Positions 1-7,131 of a DNA stretch of 64,000 nt are shown here, piece after piece (the first letter of the stretch is position 1; the number at the start of each line of letters is the position of its first letter). The notes beneath the pieces are model-generated. The model was given only the letters and a program-made list of their open reading frames with translations, did not search any database and was not told the origin of the DNA. This DNA comes from DASRWT01 sp963748485 (GTDB taxonomy: Bacteria; Methylomirabilota; Methylomirabilia; Rokubacteriales; CSP1-6): assembly GCA_963748485.1 (NCBI GenBank), contig CAVVJF010000019.1, positions 124,001 through 188,000 of the forward strand. Direction: 5' to 3'. The translations under genes were made by a program, and so were the position numbers.

Positions 1-320
1 TTGAACGGTTTCGGCAGGTAGTCGTCGGCGCCGATCTCGAGCCCGAGGATGCGGTCGATGTCTTCCCGCATCGCCGTGAGCATGATCACTGGCAGGTCCG
101 ATTCCGCTCGGAGTCGGCGGCACAGGCTGAGGCCGTCCTCTCCCGGCAGCATCAGATCGAGGACAACCAAGTCGATGCGCCGGTCGGCCAGCGCGAGCCA
201 CATTTCCTTCCCGCCGGGGACTGTGGTCACCCGGCAGCCGTGCTTCGTCAGGAACTTGGCGACCAGGTCCCGGATCTCGCGATCGTCATCGACGACGAGA
301 ACGTGGGGGGAGCTGTCCAT
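1..320 (-). CDS. Response regulator, OmpR-type receiver domain (partial)
   Basis: This is the N-terminal 106 residues of a two-component response regulator; the rest lies beyond the left edge. The receiver domain is complete in its key residues: the acidic pocket D11-D12-D13, phospho-acceptor D55 in VVLDLMLPG, switch T82 in IMLTA, and K104 in YLPKPF. The ATG at 320 begins MDSSPHVLVVDDD with no leader, as is usual for this family. A DNA-binding domain of the winged-helix type would be expected off the edge, but it is not visible. The partner kinase is also outside the window. Confidence 0.93.
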   Translation of the reverse strand, partial: MDSSPHVLVVDDDREIRDLVAKFLTKHGCRVTTVPGGKEMWLALADRRIDLVVLDLMLPGEDGLSLCRRLRAESDLPVIMLTAMREDIDRILGLEIGADDYLPKPF

Positions 321-489
321 GGCAACGATTCCATCGTAGTGCTTCGCGTGACCGGCGTCACGCGTGTCTCTGTCGCGAAACGTTGCCGGGATCCGCCCGG
401 CAACACTTTGACAAGAAGACCCCCGGGGCACGACACGCGCCAGCCACGAAAGCCATCGTGGTGCCACATGGCCCTGCTACCCCGGAACC

Positions 490-978
490 ATGGTCCTACT
501 CCCCTCGGAACCCCCGGCGACGAGCGTCGCCAATTCCGGTGTCGTTCGCCCGCCGCTCGTCGTTCTGACGTCACTTCTCGCGGGGGCGGTGCTCACCGTC
601 GCCTGGCCACTTCCCTTCCTGCCCGGCGTGCTCCGTCTGCCGGTTGGAGGGCTGCTCGTCGCGATGGCGGCGGCGTTGTTCTCGTGCGCGATCAGGCAGC
701 TCAAGATGTCGGGGACTCCAGTGCCGGGCAACAAACCGACGACCGTCATCGTCCGCACCGGCCCCTATCGCTTCAGCCGGAATCCCATCTACCTGGCGTT
801 CTTCGTGTTGCACCTTGGCCTGGCGATCTGGATCAACACCCTGTGGCTGGTCGCCACGTTGATCCCGACCGTTGCCATCATCGCCATCGTCGTGGTTCCG
901 CGCGAAGAGCGGCATCTGACCGAGCGGTTCGGTGCCGCATACCTCCAGTACAAGGCCTCCGTGCGTCGTTGGCTATGA
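490..978 (+). CDS. Isoprenylcysteine/phospholipid methyltransferase-type membrane protein
   Basis: A 162-residue integral membrane protein of the ICMT/PEMT-like methyltransferase family. Hydrophobic segments lie near residues 20-45, 45-70 and 105-135. The family signature is clear in the second half: the motif TGPYRFSRNPIYL near residue 90 and the C-terminal EERHLTERFGAAYLQYKASVRRWL-like block, whose E-E and Y-x-x-Y residues shape the SAM pocket in homologues. The substrate cannot be told; bacterial members are poorly characterised. It sits just upstream of a second putative methyltransferase (start 1005), suggesting one transcript. No strong ribosome binding site precedes the ATG. Confidence 0.85.
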   Translation: MVLLPSEPPATSVANSGVVRPPLVVLTSLLAGAVLTVAWPLPFLPGVLRLPVGGLLVAMAAALFSCAIRQLKMSGTPVPGNKPTTVIVRTGPYRFSRNPIYLAFFVLHLGLAIWINTLWLVATLIPTVAIIAIVVVPREERHLTERFGAAYLQYKASVRRWL

Positions 979-1004
979 TCCTCGCGACAGAAGGGAGACA
1001 GCAG

Positions 1005-1673
1005 ATGATAAAGAACAGAGGGAGATCGGCGGCCATCATCCTTCTGGCCGTGGTCCTCGGCGCTGGCTGCGATAGCTGGCGCGGCTTTGGCTTCCGTGCC
1101 AGTGGATCCGAGATGCCGCGACTCAGACAGTTGCTGGCGCTCAAGCCGGGCTTGGCGGTGGCTGACGTCGGCGCCGGCAGGGGAGCGGTTACAGTGGCGC
1201 TCGCGGCCGAAGTCGGACCGGGGGGGCGCGTGTTCTCGACGGAGATCGACCCCAGGGCCCTGGAGCAGCTTCGCGCGGCCGTCGCCGGCGCGCGCATCAA
1301 CAACGTGACGGTCGTGCATGCGCAGGCCCACGATACGGGCTTGCCCACGGGCTGCTGCGACGCCGTGCTCCTGCGCCGGGTCTATCACCACTTGACCGAT
1401 CCGGCATCGATCAACAACGACCTCCTGCGCGCGCTACGCCCGGGCGGCGTGCTCGCGATCATCGACTTCCCGCCGATGCTTTCCTGGCTCTGGCCATGGG
1501 TACCGACGGGTGCCCCGCAGAATCGCGGTGGCCACGGCGTCGCCGCCCACCTTGTAGTCGAGGAGGTGACCGCGAGCGGGTTCGAGCTGGTCCAGGTCAT
1601 GGACGATTGGCCCGGCCGCGGGCCGTTCCCTAGCTATTGCGTCGTATTCCGCAAACCGCGGGATCGGCAATGA
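1005..1673 (+). CDS. Class I SAM methyltransferase with lipoprotein-type signal
   Basis: A 222-residue protein with a class I SAM-dependent methyltransferase fold: the glycine-rich motif I is VADVGAGRGAVTVALA, followed by an acidic residue at the end of strand 2 (FSTEID) and an RALRPGGVLAIIDF post-motif. The chosen ATG follows a good AGAAGGGAGA ribosome binding site; an ATG at 975 overlapping the previous stop is the alternative. With the 1005 start the N-terminus is a short hydrophobic stretch ending in LGAGC, a plausible lipobox. A SAM enzyme outside the cytoplasm would be unusual, so export is inference. Its stop overlaps the next start. Confidence 0.85.
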   Translation: MIKNRGRSAAIILLAVVLGAGCDSWRGFGFRASGSEMPRLRQLLALKPGLAVADVGAGRGAVTVALAAEVGPGGRVFSTEIDPRALEQLRAAVAGARINNVTVVHAQAHDTGLPTGCCDAVLLRRVYHHLTDPASINNDLLRALRPGGVLAIIDFPPMLSWLWPWVPTGAPQNRGGHGVAAHLVVEEVTASGFELVQVMDDWPGRGPFPSYCVVFRKPRDRQ

Positions 1674-2302
1674 CCCGTGGCTACGTCACCCTGTTCCCGT
1701 ACGCGGTGGCCTTCGCCGCCGGCTTCGTCACGATGGCGTACGAGATGGTGCTCGGCAGCGCGCTTCCCCCCTACTTCGGGGACACTGGCTACACATGGGG
1801 CGCGCTCATCACCGTCTTCCTCCTCGGAATGACCGTCGGGTACTTCCTCGGAGGCTTCCTGAGTGATCGCGCGCGGCCGCTCGCCGTGATGCCGCCGCTC
1901 CTCCTCCTCGCGGCTGCGCTCATGGGCGCGACGCCCGCGCTCCTGGAGCCCGTCTGCCTGGCCCTGCTGCGGCGCTACGAGGAGGTCCAGCACGGGGCGA
2001 TCGTGGCCTCGGGCCTCTTCGCGTTCGCGCCCGCCGCCCTGCTCGCCGCGGTCGCGCCGTTCTGCCTGAAGCTGCGGCTCCACGCGCTCGCCTTGGCCGG
2101 CTCGCTCGCTGGGCGGCTCGCCGCGCTCAACTCGCTCGGCAGCATTCTCGGCACCCTCGGCACGAGCTTCCTGCTCATCCCCTCGTTCGGCGTCCGCGCC
2201 ATCCTCTTCGGGCTGGCGGCGGGCACCGTCGTGCTCGCGCTTTTGGGATGGCTCGCCGCGTCGATCGCCGCGCGTGCTTGCTATAGTGAGGCCGCCCTAT
2301 GA
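1670..2302 (+). CDS. Spermidine synthase-type membrane domain protein
   Basis: A 210-residue polytopic membrane protein resembling the N-terminal transporter-like half of fused membrane/spermidine synthase proteins, with motifs such as VTMAYEMVLG near residue 20, GYFLGGFLSDR near residue 65 and the conserved LNSLGSILGTLGTSFLLIPSFG near residue 155. The soluble synthase half normally found after or before this domain is absent. The ATG overlaps the upstream methyltransferase stop (ATGA), and the stop overlaps the next start, so three genes are translationally coupled. A role in presenting substrate to the neighbouring methyltransferase is possible but unproven. Confidence 0.75.
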   Translation: MTRGYVTLFPYAVAFAAGFVTMAYEMVLGSALPPYFGDTGYTWGALITVFLLGMTVGYFLGGFLSDRARPLAVMPPLLLLAAALMGATPALLEPVCLALLRRYEEVQHGAIVASGLFAFAPAALLAAVAPFCLKLRLHALALAGSLAGRLAALNSLGSILGTLGTSFLLIPSFGVRAILFGLAAGTVVLALLGWLAASIAARACYSEAAL

Positions 2303-3111
2303 CCCCATACGAACAGCTTCTCGAAGACCTCGCCGCCGAGCAGGCGGCGCTCGACGCAGTGCTCGGCGGCATGACCGACGCGCAGTGGGATCTGCCGAGC
2401 CATGCCCCCGGATGGCTCGTGCGCGATCAGGTCGCGCACCTCGCGCACTTCGACGAGGCGGCGGCGCTCGCCATCACCGATGCCGCGGCCTTCCGCGCAG
2501 ATGCCGGGACCGCGCGCGCGGGCGTGGACCGCGGCACCTACGAAGCGCGGTATCTCGGCCGGGGCCGCGCGATGAGGCCCTCGGCGCTGCGCGCCTGGTG
2601 GCGCGCCGCCGGCGCGACCCTCCTCGCCGCCGCGCGCACCATCGAGCCGAAGGCGCGCGTGCCCTGGTACGGGCCGGACATGGGCGCGCTCTCGTTCGTC
2701 ACCGCGCGGCTGATGGAGACGTGGTCGCACGGGCTCGACGTCGTCGACGTGGTCGGCATCCCGCGCGCCGACACCGACCGGCTGCGGCACGTGGTGTTCC
2801 TCAGGGTGCGGACACGGGAATACTCTTACGTCACGCGGGGCCTGGCCCCGGATATGACGCCGGTCTATGTCGAGCTCACCGCGCCGTCGGGGGCCACGTG
2901 GGCCCATGGCGACGCGACCGCCCACAATCGCATCACCGGCAGCGCGAGCGACTTCTGCCGTGTGGTCACGCAGCGCCGGAACGTCGCCGACACGGAGCTC
3001 CGGATCACGGGATCCGCGGCGCAAGAGTGGATGCGGGTGGCTCAGGCCTTTGCCGGGCCTCCCGGCGAAGGGCGGCGGCCGGGACAATTCGCGAAGGACC
3101 GCGCGGACTGA
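2299..3111 (+). CDS. TIGR03084-type DinB/MDMPI-fold metal-binding protein
   Basis: A 270-residue protein of the TIGR03084 family, which has an N-terminal DinB/mycothiol-dependent isomerase-like four-helix domain and a C-terminal WDE-type domain. Putative metal ligands are visible: H in the QVAHLAHFDE helix near residue 50 and H in METWSHGLDVV near residue 145. The N-terminus MTPYEQLLEDLAAEQAALDAVL is typical of the family. It overlaps the preceding membrane gene by 4 nt. The reaction is unknown; relatives use low-molecular-weight thiols or simply bind metal. Confidence 0.85.
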   Translation: MTPYEQLLEDLAAEQAALDAVLGGMTDAQWDLPSHAPGWLVRDQVAHLAHFDEAAALAITDAAAFRADAGTARAGVDRGTYEARYLGRGRAMRPSALRAWWRAAGATLLAAARTIEPKARVPWYGPDMGALSFVTARLMETWSHGLDVVDVVGIPRADTDRLRHVVFLRVRTREYSYVTRGLAPDMTPVYVELTAPSGATWAHGDATAHNRITGSASDFCRVVTQRRNVADTELRITGSAAQEWMRVAQAFAGPPGEGRRPGQFAKDRAD

Positions 3112-3151
3112 GGTAGCCGCAAGCCCGGGCGGCCTCGCCCCGAGCCGAGTC

Positions 3152-3594
3152 TCAGAGAACCCCCCACCACGCCAGCGCCGCGGTGACGGTCAGCAGGGCG
3201 GGACCGGGGTGGCGGAACAGGGAGCCCGGGGACCGCGTATAGGCAATCGTCACCCCGACCGCAGTCGCCGCGAATCCGGTGGATGCACAGGCGGCGAGCA
3301 GCCCGATCCCCCGCGCGGTATCGCCCTGGAGGACCGAGCCGGCCAGGAGGAGGGCCACCCCGACGGTCAGAAAGGCCACGGTGGTCAGGTGCCACGAGAC
3401 GTGAATCATCAGCTTGGTACCCCGCGGGCCACCGAACGCAGTGGACGGCAGCACGCCCGGCGACAAGTTTCTCACGACGAGGAGCTCGCCCCCCAGTCCG
3501 TGGATGACGGTGCCGAGGATGGCCAGGGATCCAGCGACGATCAGCGTGGCGTTCAGGCCGCCCCCAGCGGAACTTGGGTGTTCATCTGCCTCAT
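3152..3594 (-). pseudogene. Small polytopic membrane protein with a poly-G frameshift
   Basis: The region encodes a membrane protein of about 146 residues in two frames. A strong AGGAGG site lies 7 nt before the ATG at 3594, but that frame (MRQMNTQVPLGAA) stops after 13 codons. One extra G in the run of five at about 3566-3570 would join it to LNATLIVAGSLAILG and the rest, giving a continuous protein with about four hydrophobic segments ending ALAWWGVL. Without the repair the only in-frame start is a GTG at 3475. The good ribosome site and the homopolymer position argue for a sequencing error or a very recent mutation. No family was recognised. Confidence 0.6.
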
Positions 3595-3679
3595 TCGCGG
3601 GCCTCCTGTCCTACGGTGCTGAACTATACAACGTCTAGTGGCATGAAGGTCCGCGCGCGGTGACAATGGTATAGCCACT

Positions 3680-5497
3680 ATGATTCCGGACGAGGACCAG
3701 CAGACCCGCCAGTACCTGCTCGCCCGCTTCTGGGATTCGGCGCTGGGGTTCTGGCGCCGAGGAGGCGACCGCGCCGCGTGGGCATCGACCCTTCTGGTCG
3801 TGGCCATCGCGCTGGCGAACCTCGCGCTCCAGTACCGGCTGAACGTCTGGCACCGCGGCATGTTCGACGCCCTCGACCGCCGCGATGCCGGCGGGGCGCT
3901 GGACCAGACCGTGGTGTTCATCCCCCTGATCGCCGCGATCGTGGGCGTGGCCGCGGCGGCCACCTACGTCAAGATGACGCTACAGCGCCGGTGGCGGGCG
4001 TGGCTGAACGCGCACGTGCTGGATCAGTGGCTCACCAGCGGCCGCTACTATCAACTGAACCTCGTGCCCGGCGATCACAGCAACCCCGAATATCGCGTGG
4101 CCGAGGATCTGCGGCTCAGTGTCGATGCCCCGGTCGACTTCGCCATCGGCATCTTCTCGGCGGTCACGTCCGCCATCGTCTTCATCTCCGTGCTGTGGCA
4201 CATCGGCGGCGAGCTCACGATCCCGATCGGCGACACGACGCTCCGGATCCCCGGCTTCCTGGTGGTGGCGGCCTTCGTCTATGCCCTGCTCGCCAGCGGA
4301 TCCATGGTCCTGTTCGCCCGCGGCTTCATCCGGGCATCCGAGAACAAGAACCAGGCGGAGGCGAGCTACCGCTACGTGCTCACCCGCCTCCGGGAAAACG
4401 GCGAGAGCATCGCCTTGCTGGGCGGGGAGCAGGAAGAGCGCGCCGGCCTCGACGGCGTGTTCAGGACCGTCCGCACACGGTGGAAGGATCTGATGTGGCA
4501 GTACATCCGCACCACGATCGTCTCCACGGGCAGCAACGGCCTCGCGCCCGTCATCCCGATCCTCCTCTGCGCTCCCAAGTACGTCGCGGGGACCATGAGT
4601 CTCGGCCAGGTCATGCAGGCCGTGTCCGCATTCATGATCGTGCAGGCCGCCTTCAGCTGGCTGGTCGAGAACTATCCCCGTCTCGCCGACTGGGCGGCGT
4701 CGGCCTCACGGGTGGGCTCGCTCTTGGTGTCGCTGGATCGTCTGGAGCGGGCGGAGCGGGAGGGCACCAGCGGCCGCATCGTGCGCAGTCACGCCGAGGG
4801 CGGCGTGCTCCGCCTGCGGAACCTCTCGGTGACGCTGGACGACGGCAGCGCGGTGGTGAACGAAGCCGACATCGAGATTGCCCGCGGAGAGAAGGTTCTC
4901 GTCGTGGGCGAATCAGGCACCGGCAAGAGCACGCTGGTACGGGCGATCGCCGGCCTCTGGCCGTGGGGCACGGGCGAGATCCTGATCGCCTCCGACGGCG
5001 TCTTCCTGATGCCGCAGACGCCCTACGTGCCGCTGGGCACGCTACGCCGCGCGGTGACCTATCCGCTGTCGCCCGACGCGGTCGACGACGCCGACGTCCG
5101 CAAGACGGTCGAGGACGTGGGCCTGGCCCATTTCCTCGACCGGCTCGATGAGGACACCACGTGGGAGCACGTGCTCTCCGGCGGAGAAAAACAGCGGCTG
5201 GCGTTTGCCCGCGTGCTGCTCCAGCGTCCGGACACGATCGTCATGGACGAAGCGACGGCCGCGCTCGATCCCCCGAGCCAGGAGCAGCTGATGCAGCTCT
5301 TGCTGGAGCGGCTGCCCGACGCCACCGTCATCAGCGTCGGCCATCGCCCGGAGCTCGAGGCCTTTCACACCCGCAAGCTCGTGCTGGAGCATCGCGCGGC
5401 GGGCGCGCGCGTGGTCAGCGACGAATCCATTGGAAGGACGTTCGGCTGGGCCGCGCGCCTGCTGTCGAACCTCACCCGGAGCAAGTCGCGCGGGTGA
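3680..5497 (+). CDS. SbmA/BacA-YddA-like ABC transporter, fused permease and ATPase
   Basis: A 605-residue half-transporter of the ABC_membrane_2 (YddA/SbmA/peroxisomal ABCD-like) class. Residues about 35-330 form the membrane domain, including the EYRVAEDLRL helix typical of the family (near residue 140) and the RLRENGESIALLGGE motif (EAA-like) near residue 240. The ATPase has Walker A GESGTGKST near residue 411, signature LSGGEKQR near 499, Walker B TIVMDEATAALD near 520 and the H-loop GHR near 550. Relatives move peptides, cobalamin or acyl-CoA. It stands alone, diverging from the frameshifted membrane gene upstream. Confidence 0.92.
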   Translation: MIPDEDQQTRQYLLARFWDSALGFWRRGGDRAAWASTLLVVAIALANLALQYRLNVWHRGMFDALDRRDAGGALDQTVVFIPLIAAIVGVAAAATYVKMTLQRRWRAWLNAHVLDQWLTSGRYYQLNLVPGDHSNPEYRVAEDLRLSVDAPVDFAIGIFSAVTSAIVFISVLWHIGGELTIPIGDTTLRIPGFLVVAAFVYALLASGSMVLFARGFIRASENKNQAEASYRYVLTRLRENGESIALLGGEQEERAGLDGVFRTVRTRWKDLMWQYIRTTIVSTGSNGLAPVIPILLCAPKYVAGTMSLGQVMQAVSAFMIVQAAFSWLVENYPRLADWAASASRVGSLLVSLDRLERAEREGTSGRIVRSHAEGGVLRLRNLSVTLDDGSAVVNEADIEIARGEKVLVVGESGTGKSTLVRAIAGLWPWGTGEILIASDGVFLMPQTPYVPLGTLRRAVTYPLSPDAVDDADVRKTVEDVGLAHFLDRLDEDTTWEHVLSGGEKQRLAFARVLLQRPDTIVMDEATAALDPPSQEQLMQLLLERLPDATVISVGHRPELEAFHTRKLVLEHRAAGARVVSDESIGRTFGWAARLLSNLTRSKSRG

Positions 5498-5512
5498 GCG
5501 GTGAGCGGCCGC

Positions 5513-5992
5513 TCAGTCCTGAAAGCCGATCAGGCGCCAGACGGTGCCCTGGCGCCGCGCGACCTCCGGCTCCCGTTGCCACGAGAACACGGTGACCCAG
5601 CCGATGACGGGCAAGCGGCCGGCGATCTCGCCGGTCGTGTAGATCCATGCGTCGCCATCGACCATGTGGACCTGATCGACCTGGACGCGCGCCCGCAGCG
5701 CATCGTACAGCGAGTACAGGGCGAGCAGCTGGTCGCGCAGCGCGGGCTTGGTCAGGCCGGCGCTGCGGTAGTTCTCGGCGACGTGCGCGAGCACCCCGGC
5801 CGCGTCCCGCGCCACGAAGCGAGCGCGCGCCTGCTCGACCAGCGCGCCCAGCTCGCCGACCGTGGCCGCGGACGCCGGCACCGCGACGCGGGGGTTGGCA
5901 GGCTGGGCATTTCCCCACGTATCCCCAATAGATATGAACAGCATGACCGTCACCGCGACAATCAGACGCCATCCCGCGGCGCTGTGACCCAT
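5513..5992 (-). CDS. Secreted NTF2/SnoaL-like hypothetical protein
   Basis: A 159-residue protein with a cleavable signal peptide (hydrophobic residues 9-25, cleavage probably after GNAQ). The rest resembles an NTF2-like/SnoaL-like fold: helical start (GELGALVEQARARFVARDAAGVLAHVAENYRSAG), then strands with the pattern VDGDAWIYTTGEIAGR and a C-terminal RRQGTVWRLIGFQD, typical of small ligand-binding or enzyme-like domains. No catalytic residues can be assigned. It converges with the ABC transporter gene (15 nt between stops). Confidence 0.7.
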   Translation of the reverse strand: MGHSAAGWRLIVAVTVMLFISIGDTWGNAQPANPRVAVPASAATVGELGALVEQARARFVARDAAGVLAHVAENYRSAGLTKPALRDQLLALYSLYDALRARVQVDQVHMVDGDAWIYTTGEIAGRLPVIGWVTVFSWQREPEVARRQGTVWRLIGFQD

Positions 5993-6046
5993 GCCGTCAT
6001 TGTAGACGACAGCGCCTTGGACCCCCCGTGGCAGACCGCTATGGTG

Positions 6047-6613
6047 TTACGGCCGGACCGGCTCCGTCGGGCGTAGGCCGGGCTGCGGCGGATCTACCTC
6101 GAGCACCTTGACGTCGATGAGGAGCGTCTTGCCGGCCAAGGGATGGTTCAGGTCGAGGACCACCGTCCGTTCCTTCACCTCCTTGACCGAGACCAGCCGC
6201 GGCCGACCCGATTGGCTGCGGGCCAGCAGCTGCTTGCCGACTTCCTGAGCCCCCGGCGGAACCGCCTCCTTCGGGACTTCCGTCTGGGCCGTCGGATCGA
6301 CGAGGCCATAACCCTCCTCTGGCTTGACGACAACCTTCGTCTCCTCACCAGGGTGCATGCCGAGCAGATGGCGCTCGACTCCCGGGAGCATCTCCTTTTG
6401 GCCATGCGTGAACTGGAACGATTGCCCTCCCTTGTTCGTCTCCACGAGCTTGCCCGCGTCATCCGTCACGGTGTACTCGATCCGAACGGTCGACCCCTTC
6501 TCGATGGCCGGACCGGCGGGCGCGCTCTGCGTCTGGGTCAGCCCCACGCGCGGCGCGGTCGGGTCGAGCGCGAGCGTCAACAACACGAGTAGCGGCATGA
6601 TGGAACGGCGCAT
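6047..6613 (-). CDS. Exported FKBP-type peptidyl-prolyl isomerase (SlyD-like)
   Basis: A protein of about 188 residues with an N-terminal signal peptide and an FKBP domain of the SlyD type: VRIEYTVTDDAGKLVETN, the core FTHGQKEMLPGVERHLLGM, an inserted flap (EVPKEAVPPGAQEVGKQL) and the diagnostic LDLNHPLAGKTLLIDVKVLEV end. It should catalyse cis-trans isomerisation of prolyl bonds in the periplasm; SlyD itself is cytoplasmic, so the leader is notable. The C-terminal His-rich metal tail of SlyD is absent. The ATG at 6613 is preferred because GGAGG lies 8 nt upstream; a GTG at 6631 overlaps the upstream stop. Confidence 0.9.
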   Translation of the reverse strand: MRRSIMPLLVLLTLALDPTAPRVGLTQTQSAPAGPAIEKGSTVRIEYTVTDDAGKLVETNKGGQSFQFTHGQKEMLPGVERHLLGMHPGEETKVVVKPEEGYGLVDPTAQTEVPKEAVPPGAQEVGKQLLARSQSGRPRLVSVKEVKERTVVLDLNHPLAGKTLLIDVKVLEVDPPQPGLRPTEPVRP

Positions 6614-6627
6614 GATCATGGCCTCCG

Positions 6628-6912
6628 TCACTCTTCTCGGGCTTGGGCGATCACGAGCTGGAGCCCATCGTCGGTCGTCTTGCCATCGATCTTCGCCCCG
6701 GCCAGGGATTCGGTGAGCTCGTCGTCGATGAGCAGCACCTTCGCGCCCTCGTGCTCGACGATCTGATCGCCCGGCCTCTCGTGGTCGGGGAACAGGTCGA
6801 AGCGACCCGCGGTGGCCTTCTCCAGCCGCAGGCCGACCATGGGGTCGCTCACGTTCGCTGACACTCTCAGCCGGGCCAGCGCTTCCTTCGCACGGGTGGT
6901 AACGAGTACCAT
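6628..6912 (-). CDS. HesB/IscA-like protein lacking the cluster-binding cysteines
   Basis: A 94-residue protein with the HesB/IscA (A-type carrier) fold pattern: TRAKEALARLRVSA, GLRLEKATAGRFDLFPD, then AKVLLIDDELTESLAGAKID. The three cysteines that hold Fe-S clusters in IscA are all missing, so it is unlikely to be a cluster carrier. The ATG at 6912 follows a strong GAGGAGG site; a longer reading frame upstream has no support. Its stop overlaps a GTG that could start the FKBP gene, so the two are probably co-transcribed. Confidence 0.8.
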   Translation of the reverse strand: MVLVTTRAKEALARLRVSANVSDPMVGLRLEKATAGRFDLFPDHERPGDQIVEHEGAKVLLIDDELTESLAGAKIDGKTTDDGLQLVIAQAREE

Positions 6913-7131
6913 CGCGTCCTCCTCTTCTCGTCGGAGCACTTCAGGCTCACTGTGGCTCAGGCTCACCCCGAGTCCGGAGGCTGTCAACTGTTTGCCGGCG
7001 CGGCGACACAGCAAATCCGCCTCGGCGTTCACCTAAGGGTGATCAGCGGCCATCGCCAGGAACGAAGGCGATCCGCTATCTCGAGTGGCCGGCCCCAAGC
7101 CCGGCGCTGACTGCTATAGTGACGCCGCGCG

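Noticed and set aside
789..1391. Long minus-strand open frames across the methyltransferase genes
   Set aside because: They are high-GC shadows of the plus-strand genes, rich in Arg, Ala, Gly and Pro with no domain.
3550..3570. Selenocysteine at the TGA ending the short frame of the 3.1-kb membrane gene
   Set aside because: The membrane protein continues in a different frame, so the TGA is the result of a frameshift, not an in-frame codon.
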